Positions 36,271 to 43,493 of a stretch of DNA of 64,000 nt are shown piece after piece. A program made the position numbers and the translations under genes. The notes below the pieces were generated by a model that worked only from the letters and a program-made list of their open reading frames with translations, had not been told where the DNA came from and searched no databases. The number at the start of each line of letters is the position of its first letter. The stretch's first letter is position 1. The DNA comes from UBA1563 sp041667115 (GTDB lineage Bacteria; Bacteroidota; Ignavibacteria; Ignavibacteriales; Ignavibacteriaceae): NCBI GenBank assembly GCA_041667115.1, contig JBAYFO010000001.1:124001-188000 (forward strand), in the 5' to 3' direction.

Positions 36271-37478
36271 TATGCTTTTTCCAAATTTTCAATTATGGTA
36301 TTCAAATCCTTATCTCCGCGCCCGCTGATATTCACAATTACAATTTCATCCTTCGATGTTTTGGGCATTAAATAATTCAAATAAGCGATTGCATGGGCTG
36401 TTTCAAGTGCAGGAAGAATTCCTTCTTGCTCAGTCAGTAACTTAGTCGCTTCAAGCGCTTCATTATCGGTAACAGAAACGTATTCCACACGCGAAATATC
36501 TTTTAACAAACTATGTTCGGGACCGACACCGGGATAATCTAGCCCGGCAGAAATGGAATGGACTTCTTCAACTTGTCCATTTTCGTTTTGAAGGAGATAG
36601 GTTTTCATTCCATGAAATATTCCTTCACGTCCGAGTGTTAGCGTTGCGGAATGTTTTGTCGTCTGCAAACCGTATCCGGCTGCTTCAACACCAATCAGTT
36701 TAACTTGTTCATCATCGATGAATGGATAAAAGATTCCAATTGCGTTGCTTCCGCCTCCTACACATGCAACGAGATAATCGGGTAAACGATTTTCTTTTTC
36801 TTGAATTTGCTTTTTTGCTTCACGACCGATAATCGATTGAAAATCCCGCACGATCATAGGATAGGGATGCGGACCAACAACAGAGCCTATGATATAATGA
36901 GTATCTTTTACATTTGTCACCCAATCTCGAATAGCTTCGTTGGTAGCGTCCTTCAAAGTTTTACTTCCTGATGTAACCGGAATAACTTCTGCGCCAAGCA
37001 GTTTCATTCTGAATACGTTTAAACTTTGCCTGTGTGTATCAACTTCACCCATATAAACAACGCATTTCAATCCGAATTTTGCGCAGACTGTCGCAACTGC
37101 AACACCATGTTGCCCGGCGCCGGTTTCCGCAATGATCCGTTTCTTTCCTAATTTCATCGCAAGTAAAATTTGTCCAAGCGCATTGTTAATTTTATGCGCA
37201 CCGGTATGGCACAAGTCTTCTCGCTTCAAATAGATTTTTGCTTTACCGAAATGTTTTGTCAAACGGTTGGCAAAAGTTAAGGGAGTTGGTCTTCCGCTAT
37301 AATCCTTATGAAGCTGCATCAATTCATTTTGAAAAAGAGGATCATCTTTTACACGATGATACATTTCTTCCAATTCATGAAGCGGTGCGATCAATGTTTC
37401 CGGGACAAATTTTCCGCCATATTTTCCGAAATGTCCGCCTGCATCCGGGAATTGATAATTATACTTTTCCATACCCAT
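36270..37478 (-). CDS. trpB: tryptophan synthase beta subunit
   Basis: PLP enzyme that joins indole and serine, 402 aa, TrpB1 type. Key segments are 'GKYGGKFVPETLIAP', the PLP-lysine motif 'KREDLCHTGAHKINNALGQ' (about residue 90), 'AETGAGQHGVAVA', the phosphate loop 'CVGGGSNAIGIF' and 'SAGLDYPGVGPEH'. It overlaps aroF upstream and trpA downstream by one base each, so coupled translation with trpA is likely. Confidence 0.97.
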   Translation of the reverse strand: MGMEKYNYQFPDAGGHFGKYGGKFVPETLIAPLHELEEMYHRVKDDPLFQNELMQLHKDYSGRPTPLTFANRLTKHFGKAKIYLKREDLCHTGAHKINNALGQILLAMKLGKKRIIAETGAGQHGVAVATVCAKFGLKCVVYMGEVDTHRQSLNVFRMKLLGAEVIPVTSGSKTLKDATNEAIRDWVTNVKDTHYIIGSVVGPHPYPMIVRDFQSIIGREAKKQIQEKENRLPDYLVACVGGGSNAIGIFYPFIDDEQVKLIGVEAAGYGLQTTKHSATLTLGREGIFHGMKTYLLQNENGQVEEVHSISAGLDYPGVGPEHSLLKDISRVEYVSVTDNEALEATKLLTEQEGILPALETAHAIAYLNYLMPKTSKDEIVIVNISGRGDKDLNTIIENLEKA

Positions 37479-38491
37479 TAAAACTTTTTATCGACGATTG
37501 GAGCTAACTGTTTAATTTTATCCAACAATGCTTTAAATTGTGGAGGAGTTAACGACTGCACACCATCAGACAAAGCCTTATCGGGATTATGATGAACTTC
37601 GATCATCAAACCATCCGCGCCGCATGCAACGCCTGCCATCGCCATTGGTGCAACTTTATCGCGTATGCCAATACCGTGTGAGGGATCAACGAAGATGGGA
37701 AGATGCGTATTCTTTTTTATAACAGGTATTGCGTTTAAGTCAAGTGTATTGCGGGTTGCTGTTTCAAATGTTTTAATACCGCGTTCGCACAGGATGACAT
37801 TAAAATTTCCTTGCGATAAAATATATTCCGCGCTCATTAATAAATCCTCAATAGAAGCCGCCATTCCGCGTTTGAGAAAAATCGGCGTTTGTGTTTGTCC
37901 GACTCTTTCAAGTAGAGAATAATTCTGCATATTCCGCGCACCGATTTGAATGATGTCGGCAACTTCAATTACTTGTGGAAGAGTTTCAGTATCTTTCGCT
38001 TCGGTAACAATGTGAAGTCCGAATTCCTTTTTAACTTCGGCGAGCAGTTCTAATCCTTTTTCTTTTAAACCTTGAAATGCATACGGACTTGAGCGAGGTT
38101 TGTAAGCTCCGGCTCTGAAAAATTTGATTCCCATTTCTTTAAGTTGACCGGCGATATCGAATACTTGGTCGCGGCTTTCAACTGAACAGGGTCCTGCGAT
38201 AATTTGTAAAAATCCGTTACCAACTTTATCACCGCCAAAATCGATGATAGTATCTTCCGATTTCATTTCACGGCTGACGAGTTTATAATTTTTGGAAACG
38301 CGCATAGCGTCTACAACACCTTCCATTAAAATAAAATCGTCAACAGAAAGCGTGCGGGTCTCTCCGGTGATTCCAATTGCTATTTTGGATTCCCCATAAA
38401 TTATGTGCGAGCTGCATTTATTCTCTTTTGCTTTTTCGCGCACGTTTGCAACTTGTTCTTCAGTTGCACTAAGGTTCATTACAATTAACAT
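37478..38491 (-). CDS. aroF: DAHP synthase, AroF/type I-beta with N-terminal regulatory domain
   Basis: Condenses phosphoenolpyruvate and erythrose 4-phosphate, the first shikimate step. It is 337 aa. Residues 1-70 form a ferredoxin-like/ACT-like domain, as in Thermotoga-type DAHP synthases that are feedback regulated through it. The catalytic barrel follows: 'IIAGPCSVESRDQ', 'FRAGAYKPRSSPYAFQG', 'IQIGARNMQN', 'FLKRGMAASIEDLLMSAE', 'PIFVDPSHGIGIRD'. It sits inside the trp operon, adjacent to trpF and overlapping trpB. Confidence 0.95.
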   Translation of the reverse strand: MLIVMNLSATEEQVANVREKAKENKCSSHIIYGESKIAIGITGETRTLSVDDFILMEGVVDAMRVSKNYKLVSREMKSEDTIIDFGGDKVGNGFLQIIAGPCSVESRDQVFDIAGQLKEMGIKFFRAGAYKPRSSPYAFQGLKEKGLELLAEVKKEFGLHIVTEAKDTETLPQVIEVADIIQIGARNMQNYSLLERVGQTQTPIFLKRGMAASIEDLLMSAEYILSQGNFNVILCERGIKTFETATRNTLDLNAIPVIKKNTHLPIFVDPSHGIGIRDKVAPMAMAGVACGADGLMIEVHHNPDKALSDGVQSLTPPQFKALLDKIKQLAPIVDKKF

Positions 38492-39106
38492 TTATTTACT
38501 CCTTAATTTATTTATTATTTGAAAAAAACTTTTCATTTTATTATGATCTTTTTTGCCGGGGGATTCTTCAAGTGATGAAGAAACATCTACGGCGTATGAT
38601 TTAATCGTTCTATAAATCTCCTCAACATTTTTTTCGGAAACACCGCCGGCTATAATTACTCTCTCTCTAATTGAATAAGGAATCACATTCCAGTCGAACG
38701 ATTTTCCGGTTCCGCCGAATTCGTTTTGCGAAAAAGTATCCAATAAAAAAGTGGTAGACGGATATTCTTTTAGAATTGAAAAGTCAAATGTCCCAGTTAT
38801 TCTAAAGCTTTTAATAACCGGAAGAGCAATTTTAGAAATCATCTCCGGTTTCTCACTTCCGTGTAATTGAATAATATTTAGTTTCACTGCCGCGGCTATC
38901 CGGTTAATCTCTTCTTCCGATTCATCAACAAAAACTCCTACTCTCAGAATAAAAGCGGAAAGCTTTTGTGCAATTGCTTTTGCAGTTTCGGGAGAAACAT
39001 AACGCTTGCTTGGTTCGTAAAAGATAAAACCGATTGCGTCTGCACCGAGTTGTTCCGCAAGCAAAGCGTCCTCTATATTGGTTATACCGCAGATTTTAAC
39101 TTTCAT
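38492..39106 (-). CDS. trpF: phosphoribosylanthranilate isomerase
   Basis: Amadori isomerase of tryptophan synthesis, 204 aa, monofunctional. The catalytic cysteine is in the N-terminal 'VKICGITNIEDALLAEQLGADAIGFIFYEPSKRYV', of which the core is 'KICGIT'. 'VGVFVDESEEEI' and 'LHGSEKP' are followed by 'LLDTF' with the catalytic Asp and 'IAGGVSEKNVEEI' at the phosphate site. The start overlaps trpC by 11 bases; the stop abuts aroF. Confidence 0.95.
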   Translation of the reverse strand: MKVKICGITNIEDALLAEQLGADAIGFIFYEPSKRYVSPETAKAIAQKLSAFILRVGVFVDESEEEINRIAAAVKLNIIQLHGSEKPEMISKIALPVIKSFRITGTFDFSILKEYPSTTFLLDTFSQNEFGGTGKSFDWNVIPYSIRERVIIAGGVSEKNVEEIYRTIKSYAVDVSSSLEESPGKKDHNKMKSFFQIINKLRSK

Positions 39107-39893
39107 ATTTGCCCCAGTTTTTAAATTCTTCTATTGCAGAGCCAATATTCTCTTGCCGCATAAAATGTTCACCCACTAAAACCGCATTTGCTTTTATCTG
39201 TTTCAATTCATAAATATCTTTTTGGGTTGTTATTCCGCTTTCGGAAACAAAAATTATATCTTCGTTGAAGGATTGGCGTAAATTGATTGAAGTGGTCAGA
39301 CTAACTGCAAAGGTTTCAAGATTTCGGTTATTCACTCCGATAATCTTATTAATATTTTGGTCAATCTTCTCAAGTTGATTTTCAGAATGCAATTCCAATA
39401 ATACAGATAGACCAATAGCTTGTGCACATAAAGTTAAATCAACGATTTGGAATTTATCAAGCGCTTCGCAGATCAATAAAATAGCGTCCGCACCAAACGC
39501 TTTTGCCTGGTGTATTTGTATCTCATCAATGATAAAATCTTTTCGTAGAAGAGGTGCTGTTTTTATTTCTGCAATATCTTTTAAGAAGTTAATGCTTCCT
39601 TGAAAAAACTTCTCATCCGTTAAAATTGAAATGGCATCCACGTGGTTATCAAAGTAGGTTTTAGCGATCTTCAAATGATTAAAGTCTTCTCTCAACACTC
39701 CTTTAGAAGGAGATGCCTTTTTAATTTCAGCGATCACGGCGATGGCATTTCCTTTTATCAATGCAGAAGAGAAGGAGAGAGACGCTTTCTTATAAAACTC
39801 AAATTCATTAAATGAAGCGACTGAAAACAATCGGTTCAATTCTTCAACTTCTTGTTTTTTTACAGCGATAATTGTCTCAAGAAAATTCATCAA
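39096..39893 (-). CDS. trpC: indole-3-glycerol phosphate synthase
   Basis: Ring-closing decarboxylase, 265 aa. Landmarks are 'IIAVKKQEVEELN', 'VIAEIKKASPSKGVLREDF' (catalytic lysine), 'ILTDEKFFQGS', 'PLLRKDFIIDEIQIHQAKAFGADAIL'-type sequence (core 'LLRKDFIIDE'), 'IGVNNRNLETF' and 'VSESGITTQKDI'. The gene starts just inside the trpD stop and overlaps trpF, within the operon. Confidence 0.96.
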   Translation of the reverse strand: MMNFLETIIAVKKQEVEELNRLFSVASFNEFEFYKKASLSFSSALIKGNAIAVIAEIKKASPSKGVLREDFNHLKIAKTYFDNHVDAISILTDEKFFQGSINFLKDIAEIKTAPLLRKDFIIDEIQIHQAKAFGADAILLICEALDKFQIVDLTLCAQAIGLSVLLELHSENQLEKIDQNINKIIGVNNRNLETFAVSLTTSINLRQSFNEDIIFVSESGITTQKDIYELKQIKANAVLVGEHFMRQENIGSAIEEFKNWGKYES

Positions 39894-40900
39894 ACAAAAT
39901 CCTTTAACGCGACCAGTTTATCGTAAGCCTTTCCTGAAAGGATTGATTCTTCGGCTGCAAGTTTACAGACTTCCAGATCGCTTGAAAAATTTGCGGTATA
40001 CAAAGCCATCGCCGCGTTCGCGCAGATTGTATAGAAGGCGCCGTTTTGTGTTTTATTTTTCAAAACGTTCAGAATAATTTCCGCATTTGTTTTGGCATCT
40101 CCTCCGGCAATTTCTTCCAGGGGGACTTTCGGATAGGAAAAAGTAGTATTTGTAACGGTGTATTTTTTTTTGCCGGATATTCTATCGTACTCATAAACGT
40201 TGGTTTTGCCGTGCAAAGATATTTCGTCGAAACGGTTGTCGGTACAAACGAAGCAGACTTTTTCAAATCCCAAATATTCTGCAGCGGAACACATTAACTC
40301 TGCAGCTGCATCATTGAACGTGCCGATGAGTTGGTGCTTTACTTCAGCCGGATTTGTCAACGGTCCCAGCATATTAAAGATTGTTTTCATCCCGAGTTCT
40401 TTCCGAACCGGGGCGGCATGTTTCATCGCCGGATGAAAGTTTGGTGCAAATAAAAATGTTATCCCGATTTGGTGCAACGCTTTCTCCGATTGTTCGGGAG
40501 ATAAATTAATATTGATGCCAAGTTCTTGCAAAACATCGGCGCTGCCGCAAAGACTTGAGATTGATCTATTGCCGTGTTTGGCAACGCTTACACCCGCTCC
40601 GGCAACTACAAATGCTACCGCAGTGGAAATATTGAATGTTCCTGAATTATCACCGCCGGTTCCACAAACATCAATTGTTGTGGTGCCGTTCATTTTAATT
40701 TTAGTCCCTTTTTCTCTCATCGCAGAGGCAAAGCCGGCAACTTCTTCGGATGATTCCCTTTTAGATTTTAACGCGATTAACAATCCTGCCAAATGTGAGC
40801 CGTTAACTTCACCGTTCATAATGCTGTTCATTGCTATGAACGATTCGTTAAATGAAAGATGCTGCTTGGTGATTACTTTTTCTAAAATATCTTTTATCAT
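39890..40900 (-). CDS. trpD: anthranilate phosphoribosyltransferase
   Basis: Transfers phosphoribose from PRPP to anthranilate, 336 aa, not fused to TrpG. The PRPP loop is 'VCGTGGDNSGTFNIST' (about residue 79), followed by 'VAKHGNRSISSLCGSADVLQELG' (core 'KHGNRS'), 'FAPNFHPAMKHAAPVRKELG' and 'NMLGPLTNPA'. It overlaps trpG by four bases and trpC by four. Confidence 0.97.
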   Translation of the reverse strand: MIKDILEKVITKQHLSFNESFIAMNSIMNGEVNGSHLAGLLIALKSKRESSEEVAGFASAMREKGTKIKMNGTTTIDVCGTGGDNSGTFNISTAVAFVVAGAGVSVAKHGNRSISSLCGSADVLQELGININLSPEQSEKALHQIGITFLFAPNFHPAMKHAAPVRKELGMKTIFNMLGPLTNPAEVKHQLIGTFNDAAAELMCSAAEYLGFEKVCFVCTDNRFDEISLHGKTNVYEYDRISGKKKYTVTNTTFSYPKVPLEEIAGGDAKTNAEIILNVLKNKTQNGAFYTICANAAMALYTANFSSDLEVCKLAAEESILSGKAYDKLVALKDFV

Positions 40901-41466
40901 AGCGATAACCAGTTTTTAATAATTGTTTTTCCTTCAACGGTTAAAATTGATTCCGGATGAAACTGAATTCCTTCAATCGGAAACGTTTTATGGCGGACTC
41001 CCATAATAACTCCATCTTCTGTTTGAGCAGTAATCTCAAGTGAAGAGGGAAGCGATGTCTTTTCGATAATAAGCGAATGATACCGCGTCGCTTCAAAATT
41101 CTGCGGAACATTCTTGAAAATTGTTTTATTGTCATGCTGAATAAGCGAAGTCTTTCCGTGCATCAACAGTTTTGCTTTTATCACTTTTGCTCCGAAAGAT
41201 ATTCCAATCGCCTGATGTCCGAGGCAAACGCCAAGAACCGGAATTTTCTTTCGGAACATTTGAATTGCGTCAAGAGAAATATTTGAATCTTCCGGTCTGC
41301 CGGGTCCGGGAGAAATAATAATTTTGTCGGGATTCATTTCCTCAATTTCTTGTCCGGTAATTTCATCATTCCTTTTCACCAGAATATTTTTCACGAATCT
41401 TCCTACAAGCTGCACAAGGTTGTAGGTGAACGAATCGTAATTATCAATTACTAATATTTTCATCAA
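40897..41466 (-). CDS. trpG: anthranilate synthase component II (glutamine amidotransferase)
   Basis: Supplies ammonia from glutamine to TrpE, 189 aa. The class I amidotransferase triad is Cys in 'VLGVCLGHQAIG' (about residue 82) and His-Glu in 'IQFHPESILT'. 'IDNYDSFTYNLVQLVG' opens the protein. Paralogous PabA proteins look alike, but location between trpE and trpD settles it. The first 23 bases overlap trpE. Confidence 0.96.
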   Translation of the reverse strand: MMKILVIDNYDSFTYNLVQLVGRFVKNILVKRNDEITGQEIEEMNPDKIIISPGPGRPEDSNISLDAIQMFRKKIPVLGVCLGHQAIGISFGAKVIKAKLLMHGKTSLIQHDNKTIFKNVPQNFEATRYHSLIIEKTSLPSSLEITAQTEDGVIMGVRHKTFPIEGIQFHPESILTVEGKTIIKNWLSL

Positions 41467-42919
41467 TCACCTCTGCATATTGTAATGCGTTAAGCAATAC
41501 TGCGGCTTTGTTTTTAATTTCTTTTGTTTCAAGTTCGGGAGTGCTGTCTGCAACAACTCCGGCGCCTGCCTGCCAATACAATGTTTTTCCTTTTGCAAAT
41601 AAGGTTCTAATTGCGATGCACATATCGAGGTTGCCGGAAAAATCAAAATACCCGACTGCACCTGCGTATACATTTCTGCGAAGTTGTTCGTATTTGTAGA
41701 TCAATTGCATTGCACGGATTTTTGGCGCACCGGCAACGGTTCCCGCCGGAAAACAAGCTTGCAAAGCATCGATTGCTTCTTTGCCTTCCGCAAGTTCTCC
41801 TTCAACTTTTGATACGATATGCATTACATGCGAGTAACGCTGTATCTTCATCAACTCGGAAACTTTAACGGAATCATATTTGCAGACTCTTCCCAAATCA
41901 TTTCGTCCGAGATCAACCAGCATTGTGTGTTCCGCCAACTCTTTCGGATCGTTCAATAGATTTTCTTCGAGACGTTTATCTTCATCAGCAGTTTTTCCTC
42001 TTCCACGCGTTCCGGCGATAGGGAGGAGTTGCGCTTTTCTGTTTTTTACTTTTAATAAATCTTCGGGCGAAGTTCCAATGACGGTAAAATCATTTTCAAA
42101 TTCAAGGTGATACATGTAAGGCGAAGGATTGATAATGCGGAGCGCGCGATAAACATTAAAGAGATCGCCGGTGTAAGTTGTTGAAAATCTTTTTGATAAA
42201 ACGATTTGAAAAATATCTCCTTCAACAATATTCTGCTTGCCGGCTTCAACCATTTTGAAAAATTCTTCGTTTGAAAAATTTGCCGAATATTCTTTCGCAA
42301 AAGAAAAATCGGACGAAAACTCAAGCGGCTTTTTTAATTCCGCACGGAGTTTTGCTAGTTCATCTTTCCCGGATTGAAAAGCTTCTTCAATTGATGGATA
42401 GGCAGTTACATCCACATTAGAAATTAAAATGATCTGATGTTTATAATGATCGAATGCAAGGATAGTTTTGTAGATGCCAAAGATCGAATCGGAATTCTCA
42501 AATCCGTTCTCATGATGCGGAACAACTTTTTCAATTAACGAAATAGTTTCGTAACCAAGAAAGCCTACAATTCCTCCGGTAAAATCGGGAAGTTCGTCAA
42601 TTTTCGGGTGGTGATATTTTTTTAATTCCGCTTTGATATACGCGAAGATGTTTTTATTAAATGATTTTTCTCCGCTTGAACTTTTTTCCGAAAGCGTAAG
42701 ATGGTTGTTGAAAAATATCTTCTCCGGATTTTTGCCAATGAAAGAATATCGCGCAAGATTGAGCGAGCCTTCAACTGATTCCAGTAAAAAACTTTGCTTA
42801 CCGTTTTCGCGGATCTTCAAATAAGCGAGAACGGGAGTCAAGAGATCCGCGGTAATAATTTCGTATACGGGAATCAGATTGAATTCTACTGCCAATTTGG
42901 AAAATTTTTCTATTGTCAT
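41444..42919 (-). CDS. trpE: anthranilate synthase component I
   Basis: Converts chorismate and ammonia to anthranilate, 491 aa. The N-terminal regulatory region keeps 'FLLESVEGSLNLARYSFIG', whose LLES element binds feedback tryptophan in characterised enzymes, so feedback inhibition is likely. The catalytic domain has 'LSKRFSTTYTGD', 'TVIGTSPEDLL', 'PIAGTRGRGKT', 'GRNDLGRVC', 'AGTVAGAPKIRAM' and 'GAVGYFDFSGNLDMCIAIRT'. First structural gene of the trp operon, about 115 bases after the attenuator terminator. Confidence 0.97.
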   Translation of the reverse strand: MTIEKFSKLAVEFNLIPVYEIITADLLTPVLAYLKIRENGKQSFLLESVEGSLNLARYSFIGKNPEKIFFNNHLTLSEKSSSGEKSFNKNIFAYIKAELKKYHHPKIDELPDFTGGIVGFLGYETISLIEKVVPHHENGFENSDSIFGIYKTILAFDHYKHQIILISNVDVTAYPSIEEAFQSGKDELAKLRAELKKPLEFSSDFSFAKEYSANFSNEEFFKMVEAGKQNIVEGDIFQIVLSKRFSTTYTGDLFNVYRALRIINPSPYMYHLEFENDFTVIGTSPEDLLKVKNRKAQLLPIAGTRGRGKTADEDKRLEENLLNDPKELAEHTMLVDLGRNDLGRVCKYDSVKVSELMKIQRYSHVMHIVSKVEGELAEGKEAIDALQACFPAGTVAGAPKIRAMQLIYKYEQLRRNVYAGAVGYFDFSGNLDMCIAIRTLFAKGKTLYWQAGAGVVADSTPELETKEIKNKAAVLLNALQYAEVIDENISN

Positions 42920-42996
42920 TTGATTATATCAGTTATTTACTATTCAAAATAAAACTAGTTCAAGCACATCGTCTATAAAACTTCATCCATCAACCA

Positions 42997-43010
42997 TGCG
43001 GTTTACCGCA
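42997..43010. repeat. hairpin TGCGG-TTTA-CCGCA
   Basis: Short inverted repeat with a TTTA loop between the trp attenuator and trpE. No T-tract. It fits the intergenic hairpin family described in the findings; a role in the trp leader cannot be excluded. Confidence 0.35.
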
Positions 43011-43026
43011 CCAGGAACTACTAAAA

Positions 43027-43060
43027 ACAAAAAACCCTTCCCAGTTGGTTCTGAGAAGGG
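43027..43060 (-). terminator. trp attenuator terminator
   Basis: On the minus strand: CCCTTC, T, CAG, loop AACCAA, CTG, G, GAAGGG, then TTTTTTG. This is a strong Rho-independent hairpin lying 30 bases after the stop codon of the Trp-Trp leader peptide and before trpE. An upstream TGAGAA (43085-43080) can pair with TTCTCA of the 5' arm, which would act as an antiterminator. Confidence 0.85.
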
Positions 43061-43089
43061 CTTTTAAAAATTTTATTATTTCTCAAAAA

Positions 43090-43185
43090 TCACTGGGAGG
43101 TACAACCGAGCGTACGAAACCACCAACCAAAATAGCTATTGGTCGAGAAATTTGAGCGGTAATATGTTCCGGTGATGTTTTTCAT
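43090..43185 (-). CDS. trpL: trp operon leader peptide with tandem tryptophan codons
   Basis: A 31-codon ORF starting at ATG 43185 and ending TGA. Codons 21-22 are TGG TGG (43125-43120), in the context 'YFGWWFRTLG'. The ORF sits between a TTGACA/TAGTTT promoter and a strong terminator, directly upstream of trpE. This is the standard layout for ribosome-mediated attenuation: stalling at scarce Trp-tRNA would favour an antiterminator. There is no clear ribosome site because the expected transcript starts only about seven bases before the ATG. The same frame is open upstream to an ATG at 43290, but that start would lie upstream of the promoter. Confidence 0.82.
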   Translation of the reverse strand: MKNITGTYYRSNFSTNSYFGWWFRTLGCTSQ

Positions 43186-43198
43186 AATTTTGGTTGTA

Positions 43199-43227
43199 AA
43201 ACTAAGGGAAGAAAAGGTGAATGTCAA
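43199..43227 (-). promoter_or_regulatory. trp operon promoter
   Basis: On the minus strand, TTGACA (43227-43222), 17 bases, TAGTTT (43204-43199). The second element also reads TAGTTTTA, near the Bacteroidota TAnnTTTG. It is followed 13 bases later by the leader-peptide ATG. Confidence 0.65.
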
Positions 43228-43391
43228 GCAAAAGCTAAAAAAATAGTCTTGGAACCGTGTAACATTTTCATTTTTTAGATATTTATTCATACTTTCTCTA
43301 TCAAATTTTTGTTGACCAATTTCTGACCTAAAAAATCAATTTAAACAATGAGTATTCGCGGTATTCCGTTTATGAGAAATTTATTGTAGCA
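43228..43391. other. intergenic stretch without recognised features
   Basis: Part of the 300-base gap between the trp promoter and the T9SS peptidase gene. It is AT-rich; I see no credible coding sequence, RNA gene or further promoter with good elements in it. Confidence 0.5.
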
Positions 43392-43409
43392 CAAACCATT
43401 TATGGTTTG
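43392..43409. repeat. hairpin CAAACCA-TTTA-TGGTTTG
   Basis: Perfect inverted repeat with a TTTA loop, preceded by GTAGCA. It lies in the 300-base gap between the trp promoter and the T9SS peptidase gene. A similar GTAGCAC-plus-hairpin unit occurs at 58392. Confidence 0.45.
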
Positions 43410-43426
43410 CGTCATTATATAAGCAA

Positions 43427-43456
43427 AATCCCCAGGGTTGTTAAACTCTGGGGATT
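43427..43456 (-). terminator. Rho-independent terminator of the T9SS peptidase gene
   Basis: AATCCCCAG (43427-43435) pairs with CTGGGGATT (43448-43456) around a 12-base loop. On the minus strand the stem is followed by TTTGCTT. It lies 37 bases after the stop of the gene ending at 43494. Confidence 0.8.
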
Positions 43457-43493
43457 CGTTTATTAGTAATACCTGCTACAGATTCTCTTTTGT

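Noticed and set aside
43186..43290. Upstream extension of the trp leader ORF to an ATG at 43290
   Set aside because: The extension would begin upstream of the TTGACA/TAGTTT promoter and has no good ribosome site; the 31-codon leader fits the transcript better.
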